Source: Chryseobacterium sp. ON_d1
Lineage (GTDB): Bacteria > Bacteroidota > Bacteroidia > Flavobacteriales > Weeksellaceae
DNA length: 64,000 nucleotides
Direction: 5' to 3'
Assembly (NCBI RefSeq): GCF_006829085.1
Contig: NZ_BJTC01000006.1
Location: 124,001-188,000, forward strand
Shown here: positions 33,030 to 42,330 of the stretch, in pieces
Position numbering within the stretch: position 1 is the first letter of the stretch
Layout of the letters: the number at the start of each line of letters is the position of its first letter
Notes under the pieces: generated by a model
The model's database searches: none
The model's input: only the letters and a program-made list of their open reading frames with translations
Told to the model about the DNA's origin: nothing
Program-made: the position numbers and the translations under genes

Positions 33030-35705
33030 TTACTTTCCCTTTGTTTTATCAAGATCATCCGGCATTTGGGTTTCAGATTCTGCCATTTCTTTTTTTGAAA
33101 ACCGGGGCTGCAGGATTTTGGCAATGAGCCCTGTCCAGCCTGTCTGATGGGAAGCTCCTACTCCACGACCGTTATCTCCATGAAAATATTCATAGAACAG
33201 GATATAGTCTTTAAAATCCGGATCGGTCTGAAATCTCTCATATTGACCATGAACCGGTCGTTTTCCGTTTTCATCTTTTAAAAAGATTTTGGTAAGTCTT
33301 TGATTCAAAGAGTCAGCAATCTGATCCAGGTTCGAATAATTTCCACTTCCAGTGGGATATTCCACTAAAAAATCAGGGCTGTAATAGAAGAAAAAACGCT
33401 GAAGACTATCAATAATAAGGAAATTAATAGGAAACCATACCGGCCCACGCCAGTTGCTGTTTCCACCAAACAATCCACTGTCACTTTCTGCAGGAGTATA
33501 TTTTACATTATAATCCGTCCCATTCAAAGTTAAAGTGTAAGGATGATCTTCATATTCTTTTGATAAAGCTCTTACTCCATAATCGCTTAAAAATTCATCC
33601 GGATTCAGCATTCTGTGTAAAAGCCTTTTTAAACGGTGCCCTCGAAGCAGGGATAAAAGGTGTTTGGAATCCTGGCCCTTAACCTCCCATCTTGAAACGA
33701 GAGAAGCCAGTTCGGGTTTATTTTCCAGTACCCACTTCATTCTTTTCTTAAAATTGGGAAGATTCTCAATCATTTCATCATCTATGACCTCAACGGCAAA
33801 CATGGGGATCAGTCCTACAATTGTACGCAGTCTCAGGTACATATGGGTTCCGTCACCAGAAGTAATAGCGTCATAAAAAAATTCATCTTCCTCATCCCAC
33901 AAACTGAAATTTTCATCTCCCATATTATCTAATGAGTGGGCAATGGCCAGGAAATGTTCGAAAAACTTCATTGCCATTTCCTCGTATACAGTATTATAGA
34001 GTGCCAGTTCAAGTGCAATCCGCATCATATTCAGAGCAAACATTGCCATCCAGCTCGTCCCATCTGACTGTTCAAGCTGTTCACCATTGGGCAGAACAGC
34101 GTTTCTGTCAAAAACCCCTATATTATCAAGTCCTAAAAATCCCCCCTCGAAGATATTATTACCATTACTATCCTTTTTGTTAACCCACCATGTAAAATTC
34201 ATCAGCAATTTCTGGAAGGCACTTTCCAGAAATTCAAGATCTGGTTTGTTCTTTAAATACTCATCAATCTTAAATACCCTGAAAACAGCCCATGCATGTA
34301 CAGGAGGATTCACATCACTGAAATCCCACTCGTAGGCAGGAAGCTGTCCGTTGGGATGCATATACCATTCAAACAGGAAAAGCTTCAGCTGATGCTTGGC
34401 AAAATCAGGATCTACCAGAGAAAAACTGATCGTATGAAAGGCAAGATCCCAGGTGGCATACCAGGGATATTCCCATTTATCAGGCATGGAAATAATATGT
34501 TCATTGTTAAGATGTTTCCAGTCGTAATTTCTTATTTTTTCTCTGGATTTTGGAGGGCGCATTTCTCCCGGATCCCCTTTGAGCCATTTTTCAACATTGT
34601 AATGGTAATACATTTTGTTCCACAACATCCCTGCAAATGCCTGCCTTTGTATTAATCTTTCATCTTCGGAAGAAATCCCCTTCTGGATTTCTGCATAGAA
34701 GTCATCTGCCTCTTTTTGCCTTTGCTCAAAAATTATATCAAAATCACTGAACGGTTCACGTAGATCTTTGTCTGAAAATCTGAATTCAAAAGTTTTGGAT
34801 TCTCCGGATTTAAAATCTTCATCAATAAAAAAAGATGCTTTAGTTCCTATATTCTGTGTATTCACTGACTGGGAATTTCCCGTCATCACAAAATTATTGA
34901 TTCCATCCTTACAATATTCCGAATCATTGGAAGACTGATAGAGTCTTTCGTTATTGGTTTCATTGTCACAAAACAAAGTCTTTAAAGACTGCTTTGCATA
35001 CACGTTCTTAATCTCAATATCCCGGTGATTCACTTGAATACGGTCTGCATCTTCGGCTTGCAGATGAGGTCTGTAGTCATCATAGCCCCACTTCCAGGTA
35101 TTCCGGAACCAGACCGTTGGTAATATAACAAGGGAAGCTTCTTTTTCAGATTTATTAACAACTGTTATCCTGGCCAGGATATCATTCTGACTTTCTTTTG
35201 CATACTCAATAAAGATGTCAAAATATTCATTGTTATCAAAAATTCCTGTATCAATCAGCTCATATTCCGGTTCGTCTTTTCCTCTTCCTGCATTTACTTT
35301 GATCAGATCTTCATAAGGAAAAGTATTCTGAGGATACTTATACAGCATCTTCATATAGGAATGAGTAGGGGTAGAATCCAGGTAATAAAAATACTCCTTA
35401 ACATCTTCACCGTGATTCCCCTGACCATTGGTAAGCCCGAAGAACCGTTCTTTTACCATTTTGTCTTTTTTATTCCAGAATCCGGCAGAAAATACAAGTT
35501 TCTGAAGATCATCGCAGATCCCACATATTCCTTCCTCTCCCCAACGGTATGTTTTGGCTTCTGCTGTATCATGATTGGTATAATTCCAGGCATCTCCGTT
35601 TTCACTATAATCTTCACGGACAAGTCCCCATTCACGGTTACTTACATAAGGTCCCCATTTTTTCCATGAGATATCTGAAATTCTCTGTTTTTCTGACATA
35701 AGCAA
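33030..35705 (-). CDS. GH63 family glucosidase (MGH1J-type)
   Basis: A large 891-residue cytosolic protein without signal peptide. The N-terminal beta-sandwich starts WKKWGPYVSNREWGLVREDY. The (alpha/alpha)6 barrel holds WYATWDLAFHTISFSLVDPDFAKHQL (catalytic Asp region), HPNGQLPAYEWDFSDVNPPVHAWA, NWRGPVWFPINFL and HGDNGRGVGASHQTGWTGL (second acid region). This is the pattern of bacterial GH63 alpha-glycosidases, which act on alpha-glucosidic links such as mannosylglycerate or glucosylglycerate. The true substrate is not known. Met3 is an alternative start. It is convergent with recO (28 bp) and may connect to the glucan genes at the window start only by theme. Confidence 0.88.
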   Translation of the reverse strand: MLMSEKQRISDISWKKWGPYVSNREWGLVREDYSENGDAWNYTNHDTAEAKTYRWGEEGICGICDDLQKLVFSAGFWNKKDKMVKERFFGLTNGQGNHGEDVKEYFYYLDSTPTHSYMKMLYKYPQNTFPYEDLIKVNAGRGKDEPEYELIDTGIFDNNEYFDIFIEYAKESQNDILARITVVNKSEKEASLVILPTVWFRNTWKWGYDDYRPHLQAEDADRIQVNHRDIEIKNVYAKQSLKTLFCDNETNNERLYQSSNDSEYCKDGINNFVMTGNSQSVNTQNIGTKASFFIDEDFKSGESKTFEFRFSDKDLREPFSDFDIIFEQRQKEADDFYAEIQKGISSEDERLIQRQAFAGMLWNKMYYHYNVEKWLKGDPGEMRPPKSREKIRNYDWKHLNNEHIISMPDKWEYPWYATWDLAFHTISFSLVDPDFAKHQLKLFLFEWYMHPNGQLPAYEWDFSDVNPPVHAWAVFRVFKIDEYLKNKPDLEFLESAFQKLLMNFTWWVNKKDSNGNNIFEGGFLGLDNIGVFDRNAVLPNGEQLEQSDGTSWMAMFALNMMRIALELALYNTVYEEMAMKFFEHFLAIAHSLDNMGDENFSLWDEEDEFFYDAITSGDGTHMYLRLRTIVGLIPMFAVEVIDDEMIENLPNFKKRMKWVLENKPELASLVSRWEVKGQDSKHLLSLLRGHRLKRLLHRMLNPDEFLSDYGVRALSKEYEDHPYTLTLNGTDYNVKYTPAESDSGLFGGNSNWRGPVWFPINFLIIDSLQRFFFYYSPDFLVEYPTGSGNYSNLDQIADSLNQRLTKIFLKDENGKRPVHGQYERFQTDPDFKDYILFYEYFHGDNGRGVGASHQTGWTGLIAKILQPRFSKKEMAESETQMPDDLDKTKGK

Positions 35706-35710
35706 TAATT

Positions 35711-35740
35711 ATGAGTAATAAATAATGAGTAATGAGTAAT
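35711..35740. repeat. Heptamer ATGAGTA array between the GH63 and SDR genes
   Basis: Copies of ATGAGTA with a 7-bp period, including the 17-mer AATGAGTAATGAGTAAT (35724-35740), which is found unchanged at 40777-40793. Confidence 0.75.
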
Positions 35741-35790
35741 ATTTAATTTTGTTTCAAGTTCTACGAATAATCTCAAAACTTTAAACTGCA

Positions 35791-36600
35791 TTACCCTCCT
35801 GTAGAAAAACTTTCAAATGTAGTCATACCGCCATCAATGAAAATACTGGTTCCGGTAATATAATCCGCGAGATCGCTGGCAAGGAACGCGGCTAAGTTTC
35901 CTATATCCTGAGGCTGTCCTATCCTGTTATAAGGAATGAGAGTAAGAAGAGAATTAAGGGCTTCAGGGGTATCCCAGGCGTTTTTATTAATAGGAGTCTG
36001 TATTGCTCCCGGACAGATAGAGTTGACCCGGATTTTGTCTGCGCCATATTCCTGAGCTAAAGTTTGCATCAGCATTCGGATAGCTCCTTTACTGGAGGCA
36101 TAATTAGCATGTCCGGCCCATGGGATAATTTCATGTACAGAGCTGATATGGATGATCTTTCCGCAGGCAACAGAACGTGAAGGATCTATTCCCCGTCGAA
36201 GAAACTCTTTAATAGCTTCTCTTGCACACAAGAACTGTCCCGTCAGATTTACCCCAATGACAGCATTCCACTGATCCATCGTCATTTCGGTAAACTTTGC
36301 ATCCTTTTGAATCCCTGCATTATTGATCAGGATATCTACCGTATGATATTCTGAAACTACATCCTGAAACATTCTGACCACCTGATCTTCTTTGGAAACA
36401 TCACACTGGTAAGTCATTCCTTTTCCGCCTGCATCAGTTATTTCTTTCAATACCGCTTGAGCTTCTTCCAAAGATCTTTCTGATGAATGATTGACAATGA
36501 CTGCCGCACCTGCAGCAGCCAATGACTTTGCGATTCCTGAACCAATTCCGCTGGATGCTCCTGTAACTACAGCTACCTGATTTTGAAGTGATATTTCCAT
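35791..36600 (-). CDS. SDR family oxidoreductase (glucose 1-dehydrogenase-like)
   Basis: A classical short-chain dehydrogenase of 269 residues. The Rossmann nucleotide motif is TGASSGIGSGIA (about residues 14-25), NNAG lies near residue 92, and the catalytic residues are Ser (ISSVHEI, about 153) and Tyr/Lys in YASSKGA (about 166-170). The motif SICPGAIQTPIN follows. The second strand ends VNHSSERS, suggesting NADP(H) or dual use as in bacterial glucose 1-dehydrogenase. The substrate is not settled by sequence. It lies upstream of the GH63 gene in the same direction with an 85-bp spacer containing heptamer repeats. Confidence 0.9.
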   Translation of the reverse strand: MEISLQNQVAVVTGASSGIGSGIAKSLAAAGAAVIVNHSSERSLEEAQAVLKEITDAGGKGMTYQCDVSKEDQVVRMFQDVVSEYHTVDILINNAGIQKDAKFTEMTMDQWNAVIGVNLTGQFLCAREAIKEFLRRGIDPSRSVACGKIIHISSVHEIIPWAGHANYASSKGAIRMLMQTLAQEYGADKIRVNSICPGAIQTPINKNAWDTPEALNSLLTLIPYNRIGQPQDIGNLAAFLASDLADYITGTSIFIDGGMTTFESFSTGG

Positions 36601-36673
36601 GTTTTATAATTTGATGTTACTCAAAGTTATGGAAAGATATCAGCAGATAAAAAATAAAGATTTTAAAATTTTA

Positions 36674-37147
36674 TTAAAGTTTTTTATGCATCAGGTACTG
36701 AGGTCCGCTTCTTCCGATTCTTGTTTTACCATCATAAACATATCCTGCCTGTAGATAAATATGATAAGCGGAATCATTTTTCTGATTTACGGCAAGTACA
36801 ATTTCATCGCAGGTATTGAAACGGTCTCTTATAAAATCATCTACTTTCAGCATTGCTGCCTTTCCAATTCCTTTTCCCTGCATTTGCGGGTTCACAGATA
36901 AGGAACGTAGTAATGCCGAGTTTTCATTATCTGTAAGATCAAATTTATCTTTCCCGAAATCAATAACAAAAAAACCGGCCGGCTCATTATTTTCAAATAT
37001 AGTTACCGGAAATGCATCATTATCATCCCGTTCGCTGATACTCTGTAAAGCCTGCTGAGCAGTTGCAGTGAACTTCATCTGGTTTTCATCCAATGCATAG
37101 CAGACCCCGGAAAGATCTTCTGGTTTAAAAAACTCTAAATGTATCAT
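36674..37147 (-). CDS. GNAT-family N-acetyltransferase
   Basis: A 157-residue GNAT protein. The acetyl-CoA binding segment SVNPQMQGKGIGKAAMLKVD (about residues 89-108) and motif B, NQKNDSAYHIYLQAGYVYDG, are clear. The N-terminal part MIHLEFFKPEDLSGVCYALD and FVIDFGKDKFDL are typical of family members from Chryseobacterium. The acceptor amine is unknown. It starts 5 bp after the DUF1684 stop in the same direction, so both are co-transcribed. Confidence 0.9.
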   Translation of the reverse strand: MIHLEFFKPEDLSGVCYALDENQMKFTATAQQALQSISERDDNDAFPVTIFENNEPAGFFVIDFGKDKFDLTDNENSALLRSLSVNPQMQGKGIGKAAMLKVDDFIRDRFNTCDEIVLAVNQKNDSAYHIYLQAGYVYDGKTRIGRSGPQYLMHKKL

Positions 37148-37152
37148 AAATA

Positions 37153-37770
37153 TTAGTGATGGTAGATATCTTCATACATTACTCCTGCACGGATTTCCAC
37201 GGGAAGTTTATTTTCCTCGGGAACAACAGGACAATTGTAATCATAAGCATTATAGGCACAGAAAGGATGATAAGACTGGTTAAAATCCAATATAATGGTA
37301 TTTCCTTTCGGGATTTTTAGATCCATATATTTTCCGCCTCCATAGGTTTCTTTCTCATTGGTTGCATCACGGAAAGGAAGAAAAAGATAGTCTTTGTATT
37401 TATCCTGTTTGATCAAAGCCAGACTTTGGTATAGTGTTACGGTGTACGGTTTATCATCCAGCGTAAATGTTGCTTTACCATATTCCTGATAGGTTTTTGT
37501 TTTTCCCGAAGAGGTAGGAAGTTCAAAAGGCTTTGTATCTTTTGATTTAACAAATTTTGCAGTTACTCTGTATTTGGCATCAAAAGGAAAGAACGGATGG
37601 CCTTTAAAATTTTTAAAATTATCTCCTCTTAAAGGTGTCTCTTTTGGATTGAGATACTCAGCATTCAGCTCTTTCTGAAATTTCTGTACCTCTTTCTCTT
37701 CCTTTGAAACCATTTTCTGAGAAAAAGCCCATAACGGAAGAAGTAAAAAGAGTACTATATATTTTTTCAT
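37153..37770 (-). CDS. Secreted DUF1684 protein
   Basis: 205 residues with a signal peptide (MKKYIVLFLLLPLWAFSQ). The remainder matches the DUF1684 pattern: LRGDNFKNFKGHPFFPFDAKYRV, TYQEYGKATFTLDDKPYTVTLYQ, LFLPFRDATNEKETYGGGKYMDL and ILDFNQSYHPFCAYNAYDYNCP. The conserved FxDxT, GGxxGRY-like and YNPPC-like segments form a beta-rich fold of unknown function. The two Cys in the last segment may be paired. Co-transcribed with the GNAT gene. No enzyme activity is established for the family. Confidence 0.88.
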   Translation of the reverse strand: MKKYIVLFLLLPLWAFSQKMVSKEEKEVQKFQKELNAEYLNPKETPLRGDNFKNFKGHPFFPFDAKYRVTAKFVKSKDTKPFELPTSSGKTKTYQEYGKATFTLDDKPYTVTLYQSLALIKQDKYKDYLFLPFRDATNEKETYGGGKYMDLKIPKGNTIILDFNQSYHPFCAYNAYDYNCPVVPEENKLPVEIRAGVMYEDIYHH

Positions 37771-37899
37771 GAGTAAAAATTATAAGTAAAGCTATGAATT
37801 TTCATGACAACAAAAGTTAAAATTGTAATAAAAAATATAATCTGTTTTAAATACAATAAGGGCCTGGAGATCTAGCATACTTTTTGAAAAACAAAGCTT

Positions 37900-39480
37900 A
37901 TGGACAGAAAAAAATTCATTAAGACCAGCACCTTAGCCATATCCGGCTTTTACTTTCTCCAATCCGGATTATTACGTGCAACCGGAAGAAAAAATAATCT
38001 GGTAAAAGAAAACATTGATGTTCCGATCGTGATCATTGGGAGTGGCTATGGAGGAGCTGTGTCTGCCTTACGCCTTTGTGAAGCAGGGAAAAAAGTTGTG
38101 ATGCTTGAAATGGGGCTTAATTGGGAAAAGGCAGGAATTCCGTTTTCCAACTTATTGAAACCGGGAAAAAGCGCTGCATGGCTGAAAAAGAAAAGCATTG
38201 CTCCTTTTATGAATATTTTTTCTTTGACTCCTTTTACAGGAACGCTGGACCGTCTGGATTTTGATCATATCGATATCTGGGTAGGGAGAGGTGTTGGCGG
38301 TGGTTCTCTGGTGAACGGAGGAATGGCGGTTACCCCCAAAGAAAGTTATTTCAGAGAGGTTTTTCCAGAGCTTGATGCAGAAAAATTTTACAGCCACTAC
38401 TTTCCTCTGGTAAGAAATGAGTTGAAAGTAAATGTCATTGATGAACAGTTTCTGAAAGACTGTCCTTATTATCAATTCACGCGGGTAGGTGAAGAAGAGG
38501 CCCACAAAGCTGGTTTTAAAACAATGAGAGTTCCGAACGTGTATGATTTTAAATATATGGAAAAGGAATTCAGAAATGAGGTTCCCCGTTCTGCTCTTAA
38601 TACGGAAGTGATCTATGGAAATAATCATGGGAAAAACAGTTTAGACAAAACCTATCTGAGAAAAGCTCTTCAAAGCGGAAATCTGGAAATTCTTGACCTT
38701 CATCATGTTCAAACAATACAGCTTAATGATGATAAAAGCTATACCATAAATGTTCAGCAGACTGATACTGCGGGAATTTTGACTGCAGATAAGGTTTTCA
38801 ACTGTAAAAAGCTGATTCTTTCCGCAGGAACTATGGGAACATTACAGATTCTGTTGCAATCCAATGCCGAAAATGGTTTTCCCATTCATGAAAAGGTTGG
38901 CAAAAACTGGGGAAACAATGGAAATTTCATGACAGGAAGAAACTGGGTAAAACCTTTATCAGGCGGTACAGGAGCCAAGCAATCCACCATTCCTGTGGGA
39001 GGAATTGACAACTGGGATGATCCCGAACATCCCTTTTTCACGGAAATAGCTCCTTTACCTATGGGAATGGATGTAGCAACAGCTTTGTATCTGCTGATCA
39101 ATAGAGTTGATAAAAAAGGAGATGTTTCTTACAATAAGGCCAGCCGGTCTCTTACACTGAATTGGGATGAGAGCAATACCATCAAAATGAAAGAAAATGC
39201 CCAATATTTTGTCCGTAAGATGAATAAAGCGAATGGAGGCACCAGAAGTCACTTACTTTTCAACAATGGTTTTGGGGCGGATATCTGTTATCATCCTCTT
39301 GGAGGATGCGTTCTTGGGGAAGCTACCAATGAATATGGAAAGCTTAAGAATCATGAAAACTTATATGTTCTGGACGGATCATTAATCCCGGGAACAATTG
39401 GTGTCAATCCTTTTGTCACTATTACTGCTATTGCAGAATACTGTATCGAAAACCTCATCAGACAAAATGAGTTTGCCTGA
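37900..39480 (+). CDS. GMC oxidoreductase, cholesterol-oxidase-like
   Basis: A 526-residue flavoprotein. The FAD dinucleotide motif is VIIGSGYGGAVSALRLCEAG (about residues 46-65), then GRGVGGGSLVNGGMAV and LILSAGTMGTLQILLQS. The C-terminal block CYHPLGGCVLGEATNEYG and NLYVLDGSLIPGTIGVNPFV closely follows Streptomyces class I cholesterol oxidase, including the His of YHPLGG and the Asn of GVNPF that act in catalysis. The N-terminus MDRKKFIKTSTLAISGFYFL looks like a Tat signal with Arg-Lys in place of Arg-Arg. The in vivo substrate is unknown; a sterol or other alcohol is possible. It ends 2 bp from the convergent adenylyltransferase gene. Confidence 0.9.
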   Translation: MDRKKFIKTSTLAISGFYFLQSGLLRATGRKNNLVKENIDVPIVIIGSGYGGAVSALRLCEAGKKVVMLEMGLNWEKAGIPFSNLLKPGKSAAWLKKKSIAPFMNIFSLTPFTGTLDRLDFDHIDIWVGRGVGGGSLVNGGMAVTPKESYFREVFPELDAEKFYSHYFPLVRNELKVNVIDEQFLKDCPYYQFTRVGEEEAHKAGFKTMRVPNVYDFKYMEKEFRNEVPRSALNTEVIYGNNHGKNSLDKTYLRKALQSGNLEILDLHHVQTIQLNDDKSYTINVQQTDTAGILTADKVFNCKKLILSAGTMGTLQILLQSNAENGFPIHEKVGKNWGNNGNFMTGRNWVKPLSGGTGAKQSTIPVGGIDNWDDPEHPFFTEIAPLPMGMDVATALYLLINRVDKKGDVSYNKASRSLTLNWDESNTIKMKENAQYFVRKMNKANGGTRSHLLFNNGFGADICYHPLGGCVLGEATNEYGKLKNHENLYVLDGSLIPGTIGVNPFVTITAIAEYCIENLIRQNEFA

Positions 39481-39482
39481 AG

Positions 39483-40349
39483 TTAAGATATAGATCTTAT
39501 TTCAGTAAGATAATTTCTGGTATCAGCTTCCAGCTTTACAGGATAGGTAAAATCAAGTTTCTCTGCCAAAGAAATTCCCAGTTGATGTACCAGATCAGCA
39601 AAGGCAAACAATGCTGTCCAGTTGTCTTCAATATGATTTCCTGAAAAAGTAGCTTCTACACTATTCCATAGTTCTGGGGATAAATATTTTTTGAAAAGTC
39701 TTCCATGTTTATTGGTTGTTATATCTTTCCAGTCATGGTTTCCGCCAATATACCATTCTGTCAAAGGAACAAGATAATCTGTCCGCAGAACATTTTCGGA
39801 CATAAATTTGGCATAAAAAATATCTCCGCGTTTCAGACATTTTGCTACATAAGTAGTATCCCACCAGAAGTCATTCAGCAGCTGCTGAAATTTTTCCTCA
39901 GTTGGTTTCTGTATCATGATTGACTGGTACGTCGGAGGTTTCATATTTTTAGTCAGACCGTCTTTATCTATCAAAACTTTATATCCTACATCCCAATCTT
40001 CAGAAAGCTCTTCTTCATTGGCATCTTCAGTAAATTCTGTTACCTGATAGAGCTTAAAATCAACTTTTACATGGTCTTTATACAAAACCATTTTCATGGC
40101 ATGTCTTCCATCAAAAACATGATCCTCTTCTTCAATCATAGAAATAGGATCTCCAAAAAGACTAATCCATTCATTATCTGATTCATAAGGTATTCTGTTT
40201 TCAAAAACAAGTTCTACATCAAGATCACTGAAATCATCTACGGGAGCGTAAGGATTTACCAATGAGCTGGTCAGGAGAACAGCACGGATGTCAGGATTGC
40301 TTTCAGCCCACTGAATAATCTGTTCCAGCTTTTCTTCCCTTGCTTTCAT
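39483..40349 (-). CDS. aadS: Aminoglycoside 6-adenylyltransferase (AadS/AadK-type)
   Basis: The 288-residue protein belongs to the streptomycin 6-adenylyltransferase family. The nucleotidyltransferase core is RAVLLTSSLVNPYAPVDDFSDLDVELVF: the metal-binding Asp pair is in SDLDVEL, and the usual G-S-R is T-S-S. Further motifs are HVKVDFKLY (third Asp), DKDGLT, FWWDTTYVAKCLKRGDIFYA and HGRLFKKYLSPELWNSVEATFSG. It resembles AadS of Bacteroidota, which inactivates streptomycin; whether this chromosomal copy confers resistance is not shown. It starts 1 bp after the stop of the upstream unknown gene. No insertion element is close and codon use is ordinary. Confidence 0.85.
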   Translation of the reverse strand: MKAREEKLEQIIQWAESNPDIRAVLLTSSLVNPYAPVDDFSDLDVELVFENRIPYESDNEWISLFGDPISMIEEEDHVFDGRHAMKMVLYKDHVKVDFKLYQVTEFTEDANEEELSEDWDVGYKVLIDKDGLTKNMKPPTYQSIMIQKPTEEKFQQLLNDFWWDTTYVAKCLKRGDIFYAKFMSENVLRTDYLVPLTEWYIGGNHDWKDITTNKHGRLFKKYLSPELWNSVEATFSGNHIEDNWTALFAFADLVHQLGISLAEKLDFTYPVKLEADTRNYLTEIRSIS

Positions 40350-40350
40350 A

Positions 40351-40752
40351 TTAATAGGATTCTGAAATTTTTACGCGATAAACGTCAGAAGAATTTCTTT
40401 TGATTGATTCTACAAAAAAGCCTCCTTCTTCAGGAATAACTTCCTTCAGATCAAAACTTTTGCAATCTTTTGGAAGTCCGGAAAATATTAAGGTGAACCA
40501 AAAATCTTTCATAAAAGGAACCGGTGTCCAGTATGGGGAAATTGAAATATTTTCCGCGTGGATCAGTTTGCTTCTATGCTCAGACTGATTATCAAAAAGA
40601 TAGGTCGAGTGCCAGATCCTGATCAGGTTGCCCAAAAACGGAGATGCCGGGAAACAACAGTGTACAATAACCTGCCTCTCCTCTTCTGTTTTCGCCTGAA
40701 GAGATTCCAGGATTTCCTTTGCAATGACTGGTTTTACAATTACTTCTTCCAC
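40351..40752 (-). CDS. Hypothetical protein co-transcribed with aadS
   Basis: Not recognised. The 133-residue protein lacks a signal peptide. The N-terminal half has a helix (KEILESLQAKTEEERQ) and HCCFPASPFLGNLIRIW; the C-terminal half is beta-rich: NISISPYWTPVPFMKDFWFT, LIFSGLPKDCKSFDL and DVYRVKI. It begins downstream of a hairpin of heptamer repeats behind mqo, and its stop is one base from the aadS start, so the two are one unit. A link with aminoglycoside or translation stress is only suggested by position. Confidence 0.7.
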   Translation of the reverse strand: MEEVIVKPVIAKEILESLQAKTEEERQVIVHCCFPASPFLGNLIRIWHSTYLFDNQSEHRSKLIHAENISISPYWTPVPFMKDFWFTLIFSGLPKDCKSFDLKEVIPEEGGFFVESIKRNSSDVYRVKISESY

Positions 40753-40770
40753 CTTTTATAAGTATGAATA

Positions 40771-40816
40771 ATGAGCAATGAGTAATGAGTAATAGAAGCT
40801 ACTACTCATTGCTCAT
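40771..40816. repeat. Heptamer ATGAGTA array forming a 14-bp perfect inverted repeat
   Basis: ATGAGCAATGAGTA (40771-40784) pairs exactly with TACTCATTGCTCAT (40803-40816) across an 18-nt loop. The left arm continues the 7-bp period ATGAATA-ATGAGCA-ATGAGTA-ATGAGTA. It lies 9 bp after the mqo stop and could end or protect that transcript, though no long T run follows. Confidence 0.85.
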
Positions 40817-40824
40817 GACTGATG

Positions 40825-42330
40825 TTAATATTCTAATTCTAATTTTTCTTTTGTATAATTTCTTACTGTATTGGTCAGTTCAGGATTTTCTGCGAGTTTT
40901 TGTCCATAAGAAGGAACCATCTCAAGCAGCTTCTCTTTCCATTCACCATGAAGTTTTTCCGGGAAGCATTTTTCCAGTACGTTCAGCATAGCATATACTG
41001 CTGTAGAAGCACCTGGTGAAGCACCCAACAGAGAAGCAATTGTTCCGTTTTTATTCACCACCACTTCTGTTCCGAATTCCAGCTTACCTCCTTCTTTTTC
41101 ATCTTTTTTAATAATCTGAACTCTCTGTCCTGCTACTTTCAGTTCCCAGTCTTCTTCTTTGGCATCTTTAATAAACTCTCTCAAGTGCTGCATTCTCTGC
41201 GACTTTGTCATTGCTACCTGCTGGATAAGATATTTTGTCAGAGGAATATTATGCCACCAGGCTCCGAAAAGCGATCTTAAATTTTTGGTGTTTACACTTT
41301 CAGGAAGATCCAGATAACTTCCTTCCTTTAGGAATTTGGTTGAGAACCCTGCAAAAGGTCCGAAAAGAAGAGCTTTTTTCCCGTCAATAATCCTTAGATC
41401 AAGGTGTGGAACAGACATTGGAGGAGCATCCACCGTGGCTTGAGTATACACTTTAGCCTGGTGCTTTTCTACCAATTCCTGATTATGACTTACCAGCCAC
41501 TGTCCGGAAACCGGAAAACCTCCGTATCCTTCACTTTCTTTAATATCTGAACTGTCCAGCAATGGAAGCGCATATCCTCCGGCACCAATGAATACAAAAT
41601 CAGCAACTACCTCCTGTTTGTGGCTGTTGATTCTGTCTTTTACTTTCATTTCCCATTTCCCATTTTCTCTTGCATCAATATCCTTTACTTCATGGTATAA
41701 GAAAACCTCTACATTGGAATCTTCCAGCAGGTGTCGTCCCATTTTTCGGGTCAGCGTCCCAAAGTTTACATCCGTCCCCATATCCATCTTCGTAGCAGCC
41801 ATTACTTCAGACTGGTTTCTTTTGCTCATTACCAATGGAATCCATTCTCTCAGTGTATCATGATCTGTAGAAAATTCCATTCCTGAGAAAAGAACAGATT
41901 CTGCCATCTTATCATGGCGTTTTTTAAGATATTCTGCATCTCTTTCTCCAAATACCAGGCTCATATGAGGGCATGAATTGATAAATTCTTTTGGCTGATG
42001 GATATATCCTTTGGTAATCAGATAAGCCCAGAATTGTTTTGAAATTTCAAACTGTTCTGCGATGCTTTCTGCTTTGGTAATATCAATAGATCCGTCAGGT
42101 TTTTCGGGAGTATAATTGAGCTCACAAAAAGCGGAGTGCCCTGTTCCGGCGTTGTTCCATGCTGCAGTACTTTCTTTGGCAAACCTTCCCAGTCTTTCAA
42201 AAATTGCGATTTCAAGATGGGGATCAAATTCATGAAGCAGCGTTGCTAAAGTGGCACTCATAATTCCGCCGCCTATCAGTACAACGTCGTATTTAGGTTT
42301 CGGTGTTCTGCTTGTAAGCGATTGTGACAT
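40825..42330 (-). CDS. mqo: Malate:quinone oxidoreductase
   Basis: Mqo oxidises malate to oxaloacetate and passes electrons to quinone, as a peripheral membrane flavoprotein of the TCA cycle. 501 residues is the usual length. Motifs are VVLIGGGIMSATLATLLHEF (FAD binding), STAAWNNAGTGHSAFCELNY, VNFGTLTRKMG, FIGAGGYALPLL, GFPVSGQW, FGPFAGFSTKFL and the C-terminal LLGASPGASTAVYAML. All family segments are present with no gaps. The start is the ATG at 42330. It is transcribed away from a 512-bp spacer and may run into the unknown gene and aadS, separated by the heptamer hairpin. Confidence 0.96.
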   Translation of the reverse strand: MSQSLTSRTPKPKYDVVLIGGGIMSATLATLLHEFDPHLEIAIFERLGRFAKESTAAWNNAGTGHSAFCELNYTPEKPDGSIDITKAESIAEQFEISKQFWAYLITKGYIHQPKEFINSCPHMSLVFGERDAEYLKKRHDKMAESVLFSGMEFSTDHDTLREWIPLVMSKRNQSEVMAATKMDMGTDVNFGTLTRKMGRHLLEDSNVEVFLYHEVKDIDARENGKWEMKVKDRINSHKQEVVADFVFIGAGGYALPLLDSSDIKESEGYGGFPVSGQWLVSHNQELVEKHQAKVYTQATVDAPPMSVPHLDLRIIDGKKALLFGPFAGFSTKFLKEGSYLDLPESVNTKNLRSLFGAWWHNIPLTKYLIQQVAMTKSQRMQHLREFIKDAKEEDWELKVAGQRVQIIKKDEKEGGKLEFGTEVVVNKNGTIASLLGASPGASTAVYAMLNVLEKCFPEKLHGEWKEKLLEMVPSYGQKLAENPELTNTVRNYTKEKLELEY

